A stretch of 64,000 nt of DNA from Streptomyces sp. Tu 3180 (GCF_009852415.1 NZ_WOXS01000002.1:930001-994000), one strand, 5' to 3'. Counted from the first letter of the stretch, positions 24,544-35,222 are shown. The notes: a model not told the origin generated them from the letters alone. Numbers and translations: made by a program.

Positions 24544-24576
24544 GATACGGGAACGTATCCGATACACCGGCGTATC
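24544..24576. promoter_or_regulatory. Two tandem GATAC-N6-GTATC dyads, probable TetR operators
   Basis: Dyad 1 is GATAC at 24544-24548 and GTATC at 24555-24559. Dyad 2 is GATAC at 24561-24565 and GTATC at 24572-24576. The dyads are offset by 17 bases and each has a 6-base spacer. They lie just upstream of the TetR-FAD dehydrogenase operon and 206 bases before the divergent MBL gene, so the regulator may control both directions. Confidence 0.65.
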
Positions 24577-24781
24577 CGAAGATCCTGGAGCGGTGGAACT
24601 TCGCCGCCCCGCTCCCCCGCACCGGGCCGCGCCTCCGGGCGGGGGCGGCGACGGGCGCGGGCACGGAGCGACCGGCGGGCACCGGCCGTCCGGAGCCGCC
24701 GGGATCCGGCCCGCCGCCTCCGCCGTCCTCCCGACCTGCTTTCCTGGTGCCGGGAACCGGGACGAGGGAAGCGGGGCGACC

Positions 24782-25528
24782 ATGCGGGCGGATGTGCGGC
24801 ACGTGGCGGAGGGCACCTATCTGGTGCACGGCACGAACACCAACTGGGTGATCCTCAGCGAGGGGGACGCCGTCACGCTGATCGACACCGGCTACCCCGG
24901 CGACCGCGAGGGGCTGCTCGCCTCCCTGGCCGAGGTGGGGAGTTCACCGGAGGCGGTGGCGGCCGTGCTGATCACCCACGCCCACAGCGACCACCTGGGA
25001 TCCGCCGAGTACCTGAGCGCCGCGTACGGCACTCCCGTGTACGCCCACAAGGCGGAAGTCCCGCACGCCCGGCGGGACTTCCTGCACCAGGTGACCGTCG
25101 GGCAGGTGCTGCGCAACGGCTGGCGGCCGGGCGTGCTGCCCTGGGCGGCGCACGCCCTGCGCTCCGGCGGGACGGCGGACGTGGCGGTCACGGCGCCCGA
25201 GGCGTTCCCGGAGCCGGGTCCGCTGGACCTGCCCGGCCGGCCCGTGCCCGTGCACACGCCCGGCCACACCGCCGGGCACTGCGCGTTCCACCTGCCGCAC
25301 ATCGGAGCGGTGGTGTCGGGCGACGCCCTGGTGAGCGGCCACCCCACCTCGCGGGTCGAGGGGCCGCAGATGCTGACGGACATGTTCCACCACGAGCGCG
25401 CCACCGCCGTGGCCTCACTGGACGTCCTGGCCGAACTGGACGGCGGCCTGCTGCTGCCCGGGCACGGCCCGCTGTACGAGGGGTCCGTCCGGGACGCCGC
25501 CCGGCTGGCCCGGGAACGCGCGCAATAG
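24782..25528 (+). CDS. MBL-fold metallo-hydrolase
   Basis: A 248-residue metallo-beta-lactamase-fold enzyme. The metal motif is ITHAHSDHLGSAEY (HxHxDH), with later histidines in HTPGHTAGHCAFH and LPGHGPLYEG, and the bridging aspartate in SGDALVSG. Such enzymes hydrolyse thioesters, lactones or other esters; the substrate is unknown. It is divergent from the TetR-FAD dehydrogenase pair with 271 bases between, and the paired operators lie in that gap. Confidence 0.82.
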   Translation: MRADVRHVAEGTYLVHGTNTNWVILSEGDAVTLIDTGYPGDREGLLASLAEVGSSPEAVAAVLITHAHSDHLGSAEYLSAAYGTPVYAHKAEVPHARRDFLHQVTVGQVLRNGWRPGVLPWAAHALRSGGTADVAVTAPEAFPEPGPLDLPGRPVPVHTPGHTAGHCAFHLPHIGAVVSGDALVSGHPTSRVEGPQMLTDMFHHERATAVASLDVLAELDGGLLLPGHGPLYEGSVRDAARLARERAQ

Positions 25529-25580
25529 GGTGAGGTGACGACCGCCCGGGAACCGCCCAGGAGAAGAGGACACACCCGCC

Positions 25581-26812
25581 ATGGCACTGCAGATCAACGC
25601 CACCAACCCGGAGCACCCCGCGCTCCTGTTGGCACTGCCGTGGCACCTGCCGCTGGAGGAGTGGCCGGAGGAGTACCTGGTGCCGCTGCCGCGCGGCATC
25701 TCCCGGCACGTGGTGCGCTACGCCCGCGCCGGCGACGAGGTGATCGCGGTCAAGGAGCTCGCCCAGCGGCCCGCGCTGCGCGAGTACGAACTGCTGCGCG
25801 ACCTGGACCGGATCGGCATTCCCGCGGTGGACCCGCTCGCCGTGGTCACCGGCCGCACCGACCGCGCCGGGGAGCCGCTGGAGAGCGTCCTGGTCACCCG
25901 GCACCTCGGCGGTTCGATGCCGTACCGGTCGATGTTCGAGACGACGCTGCGGCCGGCCACCATGCACCGCCTGATGGACGCGCTCGCGGTGCTGCTGGTG
26001 CGGCTGCACCTCGCCGGGTTCGCCTGGGGCGACTGCTCGCTGTCCAACACGCTGTTCCGGCGCGACGCGGGCGCCTACGCCGCCTACCTGGTGGACGCCG
26101 AGACCGGCGACCTGCACCCGGAACTGAGCACCGGTCAGCGCCAGTACGACCTCGAGCTGGCCCGCGTCAACATCAGCGGCGAGCTGCTGGACCTGGAGGC
26201 CTCGGGCGCGCTGCACCCGTCGGTCGACCCGATCGACTTCGGCACCGAGATCTGCTCCCGCTACCAGGGCCTGTGGGAGGAGCTGACCCGCACCTCCGTC
26301 TACCCGGCGGGTAAGTACCACTACATCGAGCGCCGCATCCGCCGCCTGAACGAACTCGGTTTCGACGTGGCCGAGATGCAGATCGAGCACGCCTCCAACG
26401 GCGACACGGTCACCTTCGTCCCCAAGGTCGTCGACGCCGGTCACCACCAGCGGCAGCTGCTGCGCCTGACCGGGCTGGACGCCGAGGAGAACCAGGCGCG
26501 GCGGCTGCTGAGCGACCTGGAGAGCTGGATGGCCACCCAGGACGACTACGCCCCGGGCGAATCCCCGGGGCCCGCCCCGAGGTCCTCGCCCACCGCTGGG
26601 TGCGGGAGGTGTTCCGCCCCACCGTGCGCGCCGTCCCGCCGGAGCTGCGCGGCGCGATGGACCCGGCGGAGATCTACCACGAGCTCCTGGAGCACCGCTG
26701 GTACCTCTCCGAGCGGGCCCAGCACGACATCGGTCTGGACACGGCGGTCGAGGACTACATCAGGAACATCCTGCCGAAGGCCCGGGACACGCTGCAGCCC
26801 GCGACCGACTGA
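25581..26812 (+). pseudogene. DUF4032 kinase-fold protein, frameshifted
   Basis: The product starts MALQINATNPEHPALLLALP and matches DUF4032 for about 330 codons. It has kinase-fold features: VIAVKELAQ, REYELLRDL, FAWGDCSLSNTLF and YLVDAETGD. After WMATQDDYAPGESPG the homology moves to another frame (EVLAHRWVREVFRPTV to the TGA at 26812). Adding one G to the G4 run at 26567-26570 restores a continuous protein of about 410 residues. Without it the reading frame runs far downstream through non-coding sequence. ATG 25581 is preceded by AGGAGAAGAGG. The role is unknown; the fold suggests a small-molecule or sugar kinase. Either a sequencing error or a real frameshift. Confidence 0.75.
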
Positions 26813-26825
26813 GGCGGGGCCGGCC

Positions 26826-27698
26826 TCAGGCCTGCGGCACCACGGCCACCGGGCAGTCCGCGTGGTGCAGCACCCCGTGGGCCACCGAGCCGATCCGGGC
26901 GCCGACGGCCGTGCGGTGGGCGCGGCGCCCGACGACCATCAGCTGGGCCGTGCCGGCCACCGACAGCAGCACCTGGCCGGCGCTGCCCATCTCCACGTGC
27001 TCGACCACGTGCACGTCCGGGTGGCGCTCCCGCCAGGGCGCGAGCGCCGCCGCGAGGGCCTTCTGCTCGTACGGCTCCAGCCCGCCGGCCTCGTCGAGCA
27101 TCTGGAGCGAGGCGGAGCTGTAGGCGAACATCGGCGGCAGGGTCCAGGCGCGCACGGCGCGGACGGTGGCCCCGCGCCGTGCGGCGGTCTCGAAGGCGAA
27201 GCCGAGCGCGGCGGCGCTGTCCTCCGGGTCGCCGTGCTGGCCGACGACGATCTCGCGCCCGGCGACCTCGCTCGACGGCTGGTCCCCGGCCCGGACGAAC
27301 ACCACCGGCCGCCGGGCCTCGACGATCACCTGCTGGCCGACCGAGCCGACCAGGAAGCCCATGATCCGCCCGTGCCCGCGCGAGCCGAGCACCAGCATCT
27401 CGGCGTCCGCCGCGACACCGACCAGGGTCTCGACGGGGTCGCCCTCGAGGACGTCCGTCGTCACGGCGAGACCCCGGTGCCGTTCGGCGACGGTGCGGGC
27501 CGCCCCGCCGGCCGACTCGCGCGCCCACCGCTCCTGCGTGGCGGCGTCACCCGTGTCCACCGCGTCGTGCGCCTGGAACCGCCAGGCGTGCACCACCCGC
27601 AGCGGCAGCCCGCGGCGCACCGCCTCCCGCGCCGCCCAGGCCAGCGCGGCGAGGCTCTCCTCGGTTCCGTCGATCCCTGCGGTGATCGGGCGCGTCAT
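26826..27698 (-). CDS. Tandem universal stress protein
   Basis: A 290-residue protein made of two USP domains (about 1-140 and 148-288). Each has the ATP-binding loop: VLGSRGHGRIMGFLVGSVGQ in the first and VVGRRAHRTAVGARIGSVAH in the second. The second loop has the G-2X-G pattern altered (RRAHR), so only the first may bind ATP well. Such proteins support survival in stasis or low oxygen. It starts with GGGAGGAA upstream and is divergent from the redox-signalling operon at 27936, a neighbourhood that fits a redox or hypoxia response. Confidence 0.85.
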   Translation of the reverse strand: MTRPITAGIDGTEESLAALAWAAREAVRRGLPLRVVHAWRFQAHDAVDTGDAATQERWARESAGGAARTVAERHRGLAVTTDVLEGDPVETLVGVAADAEMLVLGSRGHGRIMGFLVGSVGQQVIVEARRPVVFVRAGDQPSSEVAGREIVVGQHGDPEDSAAALGFAFETAARRGATVRAVRAWTLPPMFAYSSASLQMLDEAGGLEPYEQKALAAALAPWRERHPDVHVVEHVEMGSAGQVLLSVAGTAQLMVVGRRAHRTAVGARIGSVAHGVLHHADCPVAVVPQA

Positions 27699-27935
27699 GC
27701 GGTTCCTCCCGGTGTCGTGTCCACTCAGCGCGCACCAGTCTCCCCCACACCACCGCCACGGCCCTCGCACAGGAGCGGGCGAGGCCGCCCGTCTGCCCGC
27801 GCCCCGCGTGCGGCTCGCGCATACCCGAGCGGACCGGCGCGATCGAACATACGATGGGCCTGGTCGGCGCGGCGGCCGCGGTCGCACCCGGAAGGCCGCC
27901 GTGCCGGGATTCCGACCGCTCCACGTGGGGGACGC

Positions 27936-29612
27936 ATGGCACAGGCCGCCGACGCGGCGCGGACCGTCATCATGACCGTGGACGACGACCCGGGCGTCTC
28001 CCGCGCCGTGGCCCGGGACCTGAGGCGGCGCTACGGGGCGTCGTACCGGATCGTGCGCGCGGAGTCCGGCGAGTCCGCGCTGGACGCGCTGCGCGAGCTG
28101 AAGCTGCGCGGGGACCTCGTCGCGGTGATCCTCGCCGACTACCGGATGCCGCGGATGAACGGCATCGAGTTCCTCGAGCAGGCCCTGGACGTGTACCCGG
28201 GCGCGCGGCGGGTGCTGCTGACCGCGTACGCGGACACGGGCGCGGCGATCGACGCGATCAACGTGGTCGACCTGGACCACTACCTGCTCAAGCCGTGGGA
28301 CCCGCCCGAGGAGAAGCTCTACCCGGTCCTCGACGACCTCCTCGAGGCGTGGCGGCGCAGCGACCACCGGCCCGTGCCCAGCACCAAGCTGGTCGGGCAC
28401 CGCTGGTCGGCGCGCTCCTCGGAGGTGCGCGAGTTCCTGGCCCGCAACCAGGTGCCGTACCGCTGGTACTCCTCCGACGAACCGGAGGGCCGGCGGCTGC
28501 TGACGGCCGCGGGCGAGGACGGCCTGCGGCTGCCGGTGGTGATCACCCCGGAGGGGACGGCGCTGGTGGAGCCCGAGCCCGTGGACCTCGCCGCGCACGT
28601 GGGGCTGGCGACGACACCGACGGCCGACTTCTACGACCTGGTGGTGATCGGCGGCGGACCGGCCGGGCTGGGCGCGGCGGTCTACGGCGCCTCGGAGGGG
28701 CTGCGGACCGTGCTGGTGGAGCGGTCGGCCACGGGGGGGCAGGCCGGGCAGAGCTCCCGGATCGAGAACTACCTCGGCTTCCCCGACGGGGTGTCCGGCG
28801 CGCAGCTCACCGAGCGGGCGCGGCGGCAGGCGGCGCGGTTCGGCGCCGAGATCCTCACCGCGCGCGAGGTGACGGGACTGGAGGTCAACGGGTCCGCACG
28901 GGTCGTACGGTTCTCGGACGGCTCGTCGGTGGCCGCGCACAGCGTGATCCTCGCGACCGGCGTGTCGTACCGGCAGCTGACGGCACCGGGCTGCGACGAC
29001 CTGATCGGCTGCGGGGTGTTCTACGGGTCGGCGCTCACCGAGGCGGCCTCCTGCCAGGGGCAGGACGTCCACATCGTGGGCGGCGCCAACTCCGCCGGGC
29101 AGGCGGCCATGTACCTGGCCCGGGGCGCCAAGTCGGTGACGCTGCTGGTGCGTGGCGAGTCCCTGACGGCGTCGATGTCGTACTACCTGATCCAGCAGAT
29201 CGACGAGGCCCCCAACATCTTCGTGCGCACCGGCACGGTCGTGGAGTCCGCGCACGGTGACGGCCGTCTGGAACGGCTGACGCTGCGGGACGTCGGGAGC
29301 GGCGAGACGGAGTCCGTCGACGCGCAGTGGATGTTCGTGTTCATCGGCGCGGCCCCGCTGACGGACTGGCTCGACGGGACGGTGCTGCGGGACGCCGGCG
29401 GGTTCATCCTCGCCGGACCGGACCTCACCCCCGACGGCCGGCCGCCCGCGGGCTGGGAGCTGGACCGGCCGCCGTACCACCTGGAGACCAGCATTCCGGG
29501 CGTGTTCGTGGCGGGCGACGCGCGCGCGGAGTCCGCGAAACGGGTCGCGTCCGCCGTCGGAGAGGGAGCCATGGCCGTGATGCTCGTCCACCGGTACCTG
29601 GAGCAGTCGTGA
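27936..29612 (+). CDS. Fused response regulator / thioredoxin reductase-like protein
   Basis: A 558-residue fusion. Residues 1-140 are a receiver domain with acidic pocket D16-D18, phospho-acceptor D68 (LADYRMPRMNG), T96 and K119. Residues about 151-225 are a thioredoxin/glutaredoxin-like domain without cysteines. From about 232 comes a thioredoxin reductase fold with FAD motif GGGPAG (239-244) and an NADPH loop (VGGANSAGQAAM). The CxxC pair of thioredoxin reductases is missing; the region reads CGVFYGSALTEAASC. It may use NADPH or FAD redox state as a sensor rather than reduce thioredoxin. It is the first gene of three that overlap by 4 bases each. Confidence 0.85.
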   Translation: MAQAADAARTVIMTVDDDPGVSRAVARDLRRRYGASYRIVRAESGESALDALRELKLRGDLVAVILADYRMPRMNGIEFLEQALDVYPGARRVLLTAYADTGAAIDAINVVDLDHYLLKPWDPPEEKLYPVLDDLLEAWRRSDHRPVPSTKLVGHRWSARSSEVREFLARNQVPYRWYSSDEPEGRRLLTAAGEDGLRLPVVITPEGTALVEPEPVDLAAHVGLATTPTADFYDLVVIGGGPAGLGAAVYGASEGLRTVLVERSATGGQAGQSSRIENYLGFPDGVSGAQLTERARRQAARFGAEILTAREVTGLEVNGSARVVRFSDGSSVAAHSVILATGVSYRQLTAPGCDDLIGCGVFYGSALTEAASCQGQDVHIVGGANSAGQAAMYLARGAKSVTLLVRGESLTASMSYYLIQQIDEAPNIFVRTGTVVESAHGDGRLERLTLRDVGSGETESVDAQWMFVFIGAAPLTDWLDGTVLRDAGGFILAGPDLTPDGRPPAGWELDRPPYHLETSIPGVFVAGDARAESAKRVASAVGEGAMAVMLVHRYLEQS

Positions 29613-31072
29613 GCGGGCGGCCGATGCCCTGCAGCCCGCAGGAGATCGGTTCGCTGTTCCTGTTCGAGAAGCTCGCCCCGGAGCAGCTCGGACGACTGTG
29701 CGCCGAGGGGCGGGTGGAGCGGTTCGAGCCCGGTCCGGTGTACGCGGAGGGCGATCCGGCCACGTGCTTCTACGTGATGCTGGAGGGCACCGTCGTGCTG
29801 TCCCGCCGGGTCGGCGGGGACGACGTCGAGGTCAACCGGACGTCCCAGCGCGGGGTGTACGCGGGTGCCATGCAGGCGTACCTCGGGGACCGGGTGCCGC
29901 AGGTCTACAACAACTCGATGCGGGTGACCGAGCCGACGCGGTTCTTCGTGCTGCCCGCGGACACGTTCGCGGGCATCATGCAGGAGTGGTTCCCGATGGC
30001 GGTCCATCTGCTGGAGGGGCTGTTCTTCGGTTCGAAGAACACCCAGCGGGCCATCGGGCAGCGGGAACGGCTGCTGGCGCTCGGCTCGTTGTCGGCCGGG
30101 CTGACGCACGAGCTCAACAACCCGGCCGCGGCGGCCGTGCGGGCGACCGCGACCCTGCGGGAGCGCGTGGCCAAGATGCGGCACAAACTGCGGGTGATCT
30201 CGACGGGCACGTACGAGCCGGAGACGCTGGCGAACCTGATCGAGATCCAGGAGCGCACGGCCGAACGGGTCGCCAAGGCCCCCTCGCTCAGTCCCCTCGA
30301 GGCGGCGGACCGCGAGGACGTCCTCTCCGACTGGCTCGACGACCACGGCATCGCCGAGGGCTGGCGGATCGCCCCCACCTTCGTGCAGGCCGGGCTCGAC
30401 GCGGACTGGCTGGACCAGGTCGTCGCCGCCGTGGACGAGGATCTCCTGCCCGGCGCGGTCGGCTGGCTCAACTACACGGTCGAGACCGAGCTGCTGATGG
30501 ACGAGATCGAGGACGCCACGACCCGCATCTCCCACCTGGTCGACGCCGCCAAGCAGTACTCCCAGCTCGACCGCGCCCCCTACCAGGTGGCCGACGTGCA
30601 CGAACTCCTCGACAGCACCCTGCTGATGCTGTCGGGCAAGATCGGGCAGCGGATCCAGGTCGTGAAGGAGTACGACCGCACGCTGCCGAGGATCCCGGCG
30701 TATCCGGCGGAGCTCAACCAGGTGTGGACGAACCTGATCGACAACGCGGTCTCCGCCATCGACGGCGCGGGAGGCGACGGCGGCACCCTGACCGTGCGCA
30801 CCGCGCGCGACCACGACCGGCTGCTGGTGGAGTTCCGCGACACCGGGACCGGGATCCCGCCGGAGATCCGCGACCGCGTCTTCGACCCTTTCTTCACCAC
30901 CAAGCCGGTGGGCGAGGGCACCGGGCTCGGCCTGGACATCTCCTGGCGGATCGTGGTCAACAAGCACCGCGGCACCCTGCGGTTCACGTCCGAGCCGGGC
31001 GACACCCGCTTCCAGGTGCTCCTTCCGCTCACCGCGCGGTCCCCCGACGACAGCCCCGAGGAGCAGGCATGA
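29609..31072 (+). CDS. Histidine kinase with N-terminal cNMP-binding domain
   Basis: A 487-residue cytoplasmic sensor kinase. Residues about 10-130 are a cNMP-binding fold. The phospho-histidine is H167 in LTHELNNPAAA. The ATPase part has the N box NQVWTNLIDNAVSAID, G1 DTGTGIPPEI and G2 GTGLGLDIS. There is no membrane segment, so it senses an internal signal. GTG 29609 overlaps the stop of the receiver-reductase gene (GTGA); ATG 29624 is an alternative. The obvious partner is the receiver domain at 27936. Confidence 0.86.
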   Translation: MSGRPMPCSPQEIGSLFLFEKLAPEQLGRLCAEGRVERFEPGPVYAEGDPATCFYVMLEGTVVLSRRVGGDDVEVNRTSQRGVYAGAMQAYLGDRVPQVYNNSMRVTEPTRFFVLPADTFAGIMQEWFPMAVHLLEGLFFGSKNTQRAIGQRERLLALGSLSAGLTHELNNPAAAAVRATATLRERVAKMRHKLRVISTGTYEPETLANLIEIQERTAERVAKAPSLSPLEAADREDVLSDWLDDHGIAEGWRIAPTFVQAGLDADWLDQVVAAVDEDLLPGAVGWLNYTVETELLMDEIEDATTRISHLVDAAKQYSQLDRAPYQVADVHELLDSTLLMLSGKIGQRIQVVKEYDRTLPRIPAYPAELNQVWTNLIDNAVSAIDGAGGDGGTLTVRTARDHDRLLVEFRDTGTGIPPEIRDRVFDPFFTTKPVGEGTGLGLDISWRIVVNKHRGTLRFTSEPGDTRFQVLLPLTARSPDDSPEEQA

Positions 31073-31422
31073 CCAGCGACCACGCCATCGACCCGAGCGT
31101 CCCGCCGAGCGGCGCGGGGTGCGCCGACTGCGACGCCGCCGGGGGCTGGTGGTTCCATCTGCGGCGCTGCGCGCAGTGCGGCCACGTCGGCTGCTGCGAC
31201 AGCTCGCCGGGCCGGCACGCCACCGCGCACCACGAGGCGACGGGGCATCCCGTGATCCGCAGCTACGAGCCCGGCGAGGACTGGTTCTGGAACTACGCCA
31301 CCGGTGAGCTGTACGAGTCCGGTCCCGAGCTGGCGCCGCCGGTCAGCCGTCCGGCGGACCAGCCGGCCCCGGGCCCGGCGGGGAGGGTCCCGGCGAACTG
31401 GGCCGAGACGCTGCGGCGCTGA
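31069..31422 (+). CDS. UBP-type zinc finger protein
   Basis: A 117-residue protein with a UBP-type zinc finger: C18, C21, C34, C37, C42, H50 and H55/H60 are the likely ligands. Eukaryotic relatives bind the ubiquitin C-terminus; bacteria lack ubiquitin, so the ligand here is unknown. A proline-rich tail follows. It overlaps the histidine kinase stop by 4 bases (ATGA). The recurrent neighbours (receiver-reductase and kinase) imply a shared signalling function, possibly through binding a protein tail or sensing zinc or thiol state. Confidence 0.82.
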   Translation: MTSDHAIDPSVPPSGAGCADCDAAGGWWFHLRRCAQCGHVGCCDSSPGRHATAHHEATGHPVIRSYEPGEDWFWNYATGELYESGPELAPPVSRPADQPAPGPAGRVPANWAETLRR

Positions 31423-32946
<1,524 letters not shown>

Positions 32947-32947
32947 G

Positions 32948-32981
32948 CGACCGGCCGGGAACCCGCGCTCCCGGCCGGTCG
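32948..32981 (+). terminator. Hairpin terminator after the serine hydrolase gene
   Basis: A 13-bp stem (arms 32948-32960 and 32969-32981) with an 8-base loop starts two bases after the hydrolase stop and is followed by GTTGTCC. It separates this gene from the TerD-CAP gene at 33030. Confidence 0.65.
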
Positions 32982-33029
32982 TTGTCCGGACACCCCCACC
33001 GGTCCGGACGACGACAGCAGGGCGGTGCC

Positions 33030-34376
33030 ATGAGCGAGTTGGTCCCCGGCGGCAACCTGCCCCTGCCGGGCGGTGCCCTGACCGTCCGGGTGCCCGGCCC
33101 CTTCGACGTGTCCGCGCTGATCACGGACGACGGCGGCACGGTCCGGGACGACGGCGACTTCGTGTTCTACAACCAGCCGTCCGCGCCGGGAGCCCGCCTG
33201 ACCGGGGACACGCTCACCGTCGACCCGCGGGCACTGCGCCCCGGCGCCACCCGGGTCACGGTGGTGGTCAGCCCCACCGAGCCGGGCACGCCCCTGAGCG
33301 AGCTGCCCTCCCCCACGCTCCGGGTCACCGACGTCCGCGGCCGCCCGCTGGCCCGGTTCTCACCGCCGCGTCCCGGGCGGGAGACGGTCCTGCTCCTCGC
33401 GGAGATCTACCGGCGCGGCGAGGTGTGGAAGCTGCGCGCGCTGGGTCAGGGGTACGCCGACGGACTGGCCGGGCTGGCCCGGGACTTCGGCGTGGACGTC
33501 GCGGACGACGAGCCCGTGGCCGCCGCCCCGGTGCCCCCCGCGGCCCCCGGACCGGCCGACCGCGCGCGGCCGGTGGGCCCGGGGCCCGGCCCCTCCCCCG
33601 GCCCGGACGGCTTCCTCGGGCTGGTCAACTCCGCCCGTTCGATGGCCGGTTCCCCTCCGGTCGGGCTCGACGCCCGGCTGGTGTCCGCGGCGCGGGCGCA
33701 CGCCGCGGCCATGGCGGCGGGAGGGCGCCTCGGCGTCGAGAGCCGGGACGGCGTCTCCGTCTACCAGCGCGTCATCGCCGCCGGATACCCGTATCTCACC
33801 GTGGGCGAGCACCTGGTCTCGGGGCCGCGCACCCCCGCCGAGTTCGTCTCCTACTGCCTGCGCAACGAGCCGCCCCGCCGCACCCTGCACGACCCCGCCT
33901 TCACCCACGCGGGTCTCGCCCACGCCGGCGGCGGTCCCTCCGGTGACACCTACTGGACGGCGGTGTGGGCCAGTCCGCTCACCCCGGACGGCCTGGACCG
34001 GACGGCCGCCGAGGTCGTCGGCCTCACCAACCGGGAGCGCACGCGCGCCGGACTGCCGCCCCTGTCCCGCGACCCCCTGCTGGCGGCGGCCGCGCAGGCG
34101 CACAGCGCCGACATGGTGGCCCGCGACTTCTACTCCCACACCGCGCCCGACGGCAGCAGGCCCTGGGACCGGGCCGCGGCGGCGGGCTCCGCGCGACGGA
34201 CCATCGGCGAGAACATCGCCTGCGGCCAGCGCTCGCCCGCCGAGGTGGTCAGGGGGTGGATGAACAGTCCCGGTCACCGCGCCAACATCCTCAAGCCGGA
34301 CTTCACCCACATCGGCGTCGGCTTGGCCGGCGGAGGCCGGGCGGGCACCTACTGGACCCAGCTCTTCGGCGCCTGA
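33030..34376 (+). CDS. TerD-like domain fused to two CAP domains
   Basis: A 448-residue protein. Residues 1-157 match the TerD/tellurium-resistance fold (starts MSELVPGGNLPLPGG, contains LLAEIYRRGEVWKLRALGQG). A proline-rich linker spans 158-193. Two CAP/SCP domains follow, about 195-320 and 325-448. The second has the classic HSADM, FYSHTAPDG and GENIACG motifs and ends WMNSPGHRANIL plus the last strands. The first CAP domain is more degenerate. No signal peptide is visible, although CAP domains are normally secreted. ATG 33030 is the only start consistent with the TerD opening. Function is unknown; a calcium-binding stress role (TerD) joined to an extracellular-type module is odd. Confidence 0.8.
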   Translation: MSELVPGGNLPLPGGALTVRVPGPFDVSALITDDGGTVRDDGDFVFYNQPSAPGARLTGDTLTVDPRALRPGATRVTVVVSPTEPGTPLSELPSPTLRVTDVRGRPLARFSPPRPGRETVLLLAEIYRRGEVWKLRALGQGYADGLAGLARDFGVDVADDEPVAAAPVPPAAPGPADRARPVGPGPGPSPGPDGFLGLVNSARSMAGSPPVGLDARLVSAARAHAAAMAAGGRLGVESRDGVSVYQRVIAAGYPYLTVGEHLVSGPRTPAEFVSYCLRNEPPRRTLHDPAFTHAGLAHAGGGPSGDTYWTAVWASPLTPDGLDRTAAEVVGLTNRERTRAGLPPLSRDPLLAAAAQAHSADMVARDFYSHTAPDGSRPWDRAAAAGSARRTIGENIACGQRSPAEVVRGWMNSPGHRANILKPDFTHIGVGLAGGGRAGTYWTQLFGA

Positions 34377-34445
34377 CGGAGCCTCAACCGTGCGCGGCCT
34401 TCCGCGATGGTGGCGAAGGGACGGACTCCGCGCGAGGATGCCTCC

Positions 34446-35123
34446 ATGAAGGGTGACCTGTTTTCGAGTCGGCACATGGTGCAACCCGCCACGGCCCCGG
34501 GCATGACGGTGGAGAACGCCAAGTGCCTCAGGTACGCGGTGAACGGCGAGATGCTCGCCCGGCAGGGCGCGATGGTCGCCTACCGCGGTGATCTGCAGTT
34601 CGAGCGCAAGGGCCAGGGCGTGGGCGGCATGCTCAAGCGCGCGGTGACCGGCGAGGGCCTGCCGCTCATGACGGTGCGCGGACAGGGCGAGGCCTGGTTC
34701 GCGCACGAGGCGCAGAACTGCTTCATCGTCGAGGTCGACCCCGGCGACGAGTTCACCGTCAACGGACGCAACGTCCTGTGCTTCGACTCCACGTTGTCGT
34801 ACCGCATCGCGACCGTGAAGGGCGCCGGCATCACCGGCGGCGGCCTGTTCAACAGCGTCTTCACCGGGCACGGCCGGCTGGGGCTGGTCTGCGAGGGCGA
34901 TCCGCTGGTCATCCCGGTCTCGCCGCAGTGTCCGGTGTACGTGGACACGGACGCGATCGTCGGCTGGACCGCGGGCCTGGCGACCTCGCTGCACCGTTCG
35001 CAGTCGCTCGGCTCGATGCTGCGCGGCGGGTCGGGCGAGGCGGTGCAGCTGGTGCTGCGGGGCGAGGGCCATGTCGTGGTGCGCCCCAGCGAGGCGACGC
35101 CGCAGAAGGCGCAGCAGCACTGA
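34446..35123 (+). CDS. AIM24 family protein
   Basis: A 225-residue protein of the AIM24/TIGR00266 fold, a beta-rich trimeric domain. Conserved features include LARQGAMVAYRGDLQFERKG, a glycine-rich GGMLKR segment and GLGLVCEGDPLVI-like strands. Bacterial members have no fixed role; the family is often next to tellurium-resistance-type genes, as here behind a TerD-containing gene. It is followed by a good terminator. Confidence 0.82.
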   Translation: MKGDLFSSRHMVQPATAPGMTVENAKCLRYAVNGEMLARQGAMVAYRGDLQFERKGQGVGGMLKRAVTGEGLPLMTVRGQGEAWFAHEAQNCFIVEVDPGDEFTVNGRNVLCFDSTLSYRIATVKGAGITGGGLFNSVFTGHGRLGLVCEGDPLVIPVSPQCPVYVDTDAIVGWTAGLATSLHRSQSLGSMLRGGSGEAVQLVLRGEGHVVVRPSEATPQKAQQH

Positions 35124-35194
35124 CCGCCGGTGTGATCTGCGCCTCGGAGGCAACCCGTCCGGTTCCGCCGACGTCTTGACCGGCAACAGGCGAC

Positions 35195-35222
35195 GCCCCG
35201 GCCCCTGGGCCGGGGCTCTTTT
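35195..35222 (+). terminator. Terminator after AIM24 gene
   Basis: A 9-10 bp stem (GCCCCGGCC / GGCCGGGGC) with a small loop is followed by TCTTTT. It lies 72 bases past the AIM24 stop and just before the iterated operator. Confidence 0.65.

Noticed and set aside
25581..29612. One open frame of more than 1300 codons joining DUF4032 to the receiver-reductase gene
   Set aside because: It passes through the end of DUF4032 in the wrong frame and antisense to the universal stress protein gene. It stays open only because the DNA is GC-rich and a base is missing at 26567-26570.
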